Source of the DNA: an uncultured Pseudoruegeria sp.
GTDB lineage: Bacteria; Pseudomonadota; Alphaproteobacteria; Rhodobacterales; Rhodobacteraceae
Assembly: GCA_947498155.1 (NCBI GenBank)
Contig: CANMJD010000004.1
Location: 62,001 to 126,000, forward strand
Direction of reading: 5' to 3'
DNA: 64,000 nt
Each line of letters begins with the position of its first letter. The first letter of the stretch is position 1. Under the pieces are notes generated by a model. It worked only from the letters and a program-made list of their open reading frames with translations, did not search any database and was not told where the DNA came from. A program made the translations under genes and the position numbers. This document shows positions 61,925-64,000 of the stretch, one piece after another.

Positions 61925-64000
61925 GTGAATAAATTACGCGTTTTGGTGTCTGCAGCTCTGCTGGTTGGCATCGCTTGTCTGGCGGTTGGGATTGTCCTAA
62001 CGCAGCGACAAACCCAAAGTACCCTGACCCTGATTGCAGAAAACAATGCGAAAAACTGGATATCTCAAACCGAAAAGACACTTAGGCTTGGTGCTGAGGG
62101 GGATCTTGTTTCCGACGACCAAACCCCCGTGTCCAGCAATAATACATCTGTCTATGAAGTCTTGATCCATGGTCAAGAATTCACCCCACACCAGTGGCGG
62201 ATATTGGCAAGCCAGTTGACCGAAATCGGAGTTTTTCGATTCAAATTATTCGATCAAACCGGCGAATTGGTCCTTCTTTCTGACAGTTTAGGTCAGATTG
62301 CCCCCCAGAAAGACAGCAATCTAGGTGCCCATAACGCCATTGCGGCGCAAACTCTGGCCAACGGGCAGCCCTTTACCAAGATTGCTTCGGGTCTGGAAAA
62401 ACCGGATCGGCCGGACCACTATGCAGAAACCTATATGCCTCTGTTCGAAGGAGGGAAGTCCATTGGCGCTATTGAAGTGTATAGCGATATTTCATCCTCC
62501 TACCCGATTGCGCGCGCCGCTTTTTTCCGACTTAGCGCCTGGATGGCTGTTCTCGTTGGATTAGCGATTGCGATACCCTTGGCCTTGCTTTCTTTGTCAT
62601 GGCGCTCTCTGGCACATAGCAATAACGCGTTGAAAACTGCCCGCGACAAAGCTTTGCAGGCAGAAACCGCAAAGGGCCGTTTTTTGGCCAATATGAGCCA
62701 CGAAATCCGCACACCGATGAATGGGATCATGGGTATGTCCGAGCTATTGCTGGATAGTGAATTATCAGAGGATCAATCCTCTTATGCAGAGACTATTCTG
62801 GATAGTTCAACGGCCCTACTGACCATCATCAACGACATTCTGGATTATTCCAAAGTTGAAGCCGGCAAGATGAGCATTGTCTCGGCACCCTTCGACTTAC
62901 CAGCTCTTGCACAGGATGTAGCGGCCCTGTTGACACCGGTCGCCGAACGCAAGGGGTTGGAAATCTGTGTGGAAATCGCATCGGAACTCCCTCTTTGGGT
63001 AAAGGGGGATGCGGCACGGCTCCGTCAGTGTTTGCTGAACCTCACCTCCAATGCGGTCAAATTTACCGAAAAAGGACATATTCTGATCCGCATAGAGCGA
63101 CTGATCGAAGGGGAGGTCATCATTTCGGTGGTCGATACCGGTCAGGGCATTCCGCCGGATAAACTCGGTCTGATCTTTTCCGCATTTGAACAAGTCGAAA
63201 GCCACGAAGCCCGTCGATTTGATGGCACAGGACTGGGGCTGGCGATCACGCAGAAATTTACCGAACTTCTCGGTGGTAAAATTTCCGTCAACTCTACCCT
63301 CGGCGAAGGCTCCACCTTTACAATGTGCCTGCCGCTTCCCAAACAAACTCCGCCGGCGGATACAATCCAGCAGCTCGAACTTGGAGTCCTCAAAGGAAAA
63401 ACCGCGCTTGTGGTGGATGATCTACCCACGAACCGCCGGATTCTCGCCGCCCGTTTAGGGGGCTGGGGCATGAAAGTGCATCTAGCCGACGGGGCGTCTG
63501 CCGCGCTCGAGATTTTGAATCAACACGGAAACGATATTGACATTGCGGTGCTGGATTATTGCATGCCCGAACACTCCGGCGAGGACCTGTATTTAACCAT
63601 GCAAGAAGATCGCAGTTACCGCAAAATTCCCACCCTCATTCTATCCTCCGGAGAATTGGCCGCCGTGCGGGAGCGGTTGCTGCCACAGGGGTTGAAAGCT
63701 GCCATCGCCAAACCAGCGCGAACTGAGGTCCTGGCCCGCACGCTTCTGTCAGCGATGGGGCTGGTCGGCACGTCGCTCCCCGCAATGGCAATCCGGCCCC
63801 TCTCCAGTCTGGACCTCACTCCGCTGAAAGACATGAAATTGCTGCTGGCAGAGGACAACCGCACCAATCAGTTGGTCTTTCGTAAAATGCTCGCCCCGTA
63901 CGGGTTATCCCTGACGATTTGTCAAAACGGCCAAGAGGCGCTGGACAGTTACAAAGCCGCCGCACCGGATGTGGTTTTGATGGATATATCCATGCCGGTG
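61925..64000 (+). CDS. Hybrid sensor histidine kinase with two receiver domains, truncated by the window end
   Basis: 692 residues are visible, open to the last base. The GTG start at 61925 ([15 protein letters not shown]) lies after GATCAGG. A membrane helix (about 5-26), a periplasmic sensor region, and a second helix (about 205-227) are followed by HisKA with His259 in [11 protein letters not shown], and HATPase with [26 protein letters not shown] and [10 protein letters not shown] first receiver has DDLPTN and the phospho-Asp region [12 protein letters not shown] second begins [13 protein letters not shown] and ends at LMDISMPV, where Asp687 is the likely phosphorylation site. BarA/TorS-like architecture; an Hpt domain may follow outside the window. 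The ligand is unknown. Confidence 0.9.
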   Translation, partial: MNKLRVLVSAALLVGIACLAVGIVLTQRQTQSTLTLIAENNAKNWISQTEKTLRLGAEGDLVSDDQTPVSSNNTSVYEVLIHGQEFTPHQWRILASQLTEIGVFRFKLFDQTGELVLLSDSLGQIAPQKDSNLGAHNAIAAQTLANGQPFTKIASGLEKPDRPDHYAETYMPLFEGGKSIGAIEVYSDISSSYPIARAAFFRLSAWMAVLVGLAIAIPLALLSLSWRSLAHSNNALKTARDKALQAETAKGRFLANMSHEIRTPMNGIMGMSELLLDSELSEDQSSYAETILDSSTALLTIINDILDYSKVEAGKMSIVSAPFDLPALAQDVAALLTPVAERKGLEICVEIASELPLWVKGDAARLRQCLLNLTSNAVKFTEKGHILIRIERLIEGEVIISVVDTGQGIPPDKLGLIFSAFEQVESHEARRFDGTGLGLAITQKFTELLGGKISVNSTLGEGSTFTMCLPLPKQTPPADTIQQLELGVLKGKTALVVDDLPTNRRILAARLGGWGMKVHLADGASAALEILNQHGNDIDIAVLDYCMPEHSGEDLYLTMQEDRSYRKIPTLILSSGELAAVRERLLPQGLKAAIAKPARTEVLARTLLSAMGLVGTSLPAMAIRPLSSLDLTPLKDMKLLLAEDNRTNQLVFRKMLAPYGLSLTICQNGQEALDSYKAAAPDVVLMDISMPV

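Noticed and set aside
1-64000. CRISPR arrays, tRNA or rRNA genes, insertion sequences, prophage
   Set aside because: No regular spaced repeats, cloverleaf sequences, transposase motifs or phage structural genes were seen on either strand.

Overview
The window looks like a chromosomal segment of a marine alphaproteobacterium of the Rhodobacteraceae (Roseobacter group). The markers are irr divergent from fabA-fabB, ccoNOQP followed by ccoGHIS, fnrL next to hemN with FNR boxes, the Tpa/TauR/Xsc/Pta taurine route, and TRP-poor, ABC-rich sugar uptake. Gene density is high, many genes overlap by 4 bp, and I see no rRNA, tRNA, CRISPR array, phage or insertion sequence. This is inference from gene content; no database search was possible.

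Layout. 0-6 kb: small hypothetical genes, an FKBP-type isomerase, the Irr regulator and the FabA/FabB branch of unsaturated fatty acid synthesis, then a DsbA-like oxidoreductase. 6-17 kb: a putative leishmanolysin-like metalloprotease, then a tight run of accessory metabolic genes (HAD dehalogenase, alpha/beta hydrolase, PLP lyase, EEP hydrolase, a PcaB-like protein lacking its catalytic loop, MFS exporter, zinc alcohol dehydrogenase and an enolase-superfamily enzyme). 17-22.5 kb: an ArsR regulator with the cysteine spacing of persulfide sensors, then a probable glucosylglycerate module: a GH13_18 sugar phosphorylase on the plus strand and a synthase/phosphatase pair (gpgS, gpgP) on the minus strand. 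Between them are a RidA-like gene and a decayed SAM methyltransferase with three stops and one frameshift.

23-30 kb: taurine dissimilation. Tpa makes sulfoacetaldehyde from taurine, Xsc cleaves it to acetyl phosphate and sulfite, Pta makes acetyl-CoA, and a divergent second citrate synthase could draw that into the TCA cycle. The tpa, tauR and xsc upstream regions each carry a two-half-site TauR motif with an identical 23-bp offset. 30-43.5 kb: two sugar loci. The first is a LacI repressor, three matching operators, a CUT1 ABC importer, two TIM-barrel isomerase-like proteins and a Gfo/Idh/MocA dehydrogenase. The second is a CUT2 xylose-type importer divergent from a ROK repressor.

43.4-64 kb: an exported FG-GAP/UnbV protein, hemE and hemC divergent from each other, the complete cbb3 oxidase structural and assembly set, a universal stress protein, fnrL, hemN, a ketopantoate-reductase-like gene, argF-argD, and a hybrid sensor kinase cut off by the window end. 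The heme, cbb3 and FnrL genes form a microaerobic respiration island tied together by three FNR boxes.
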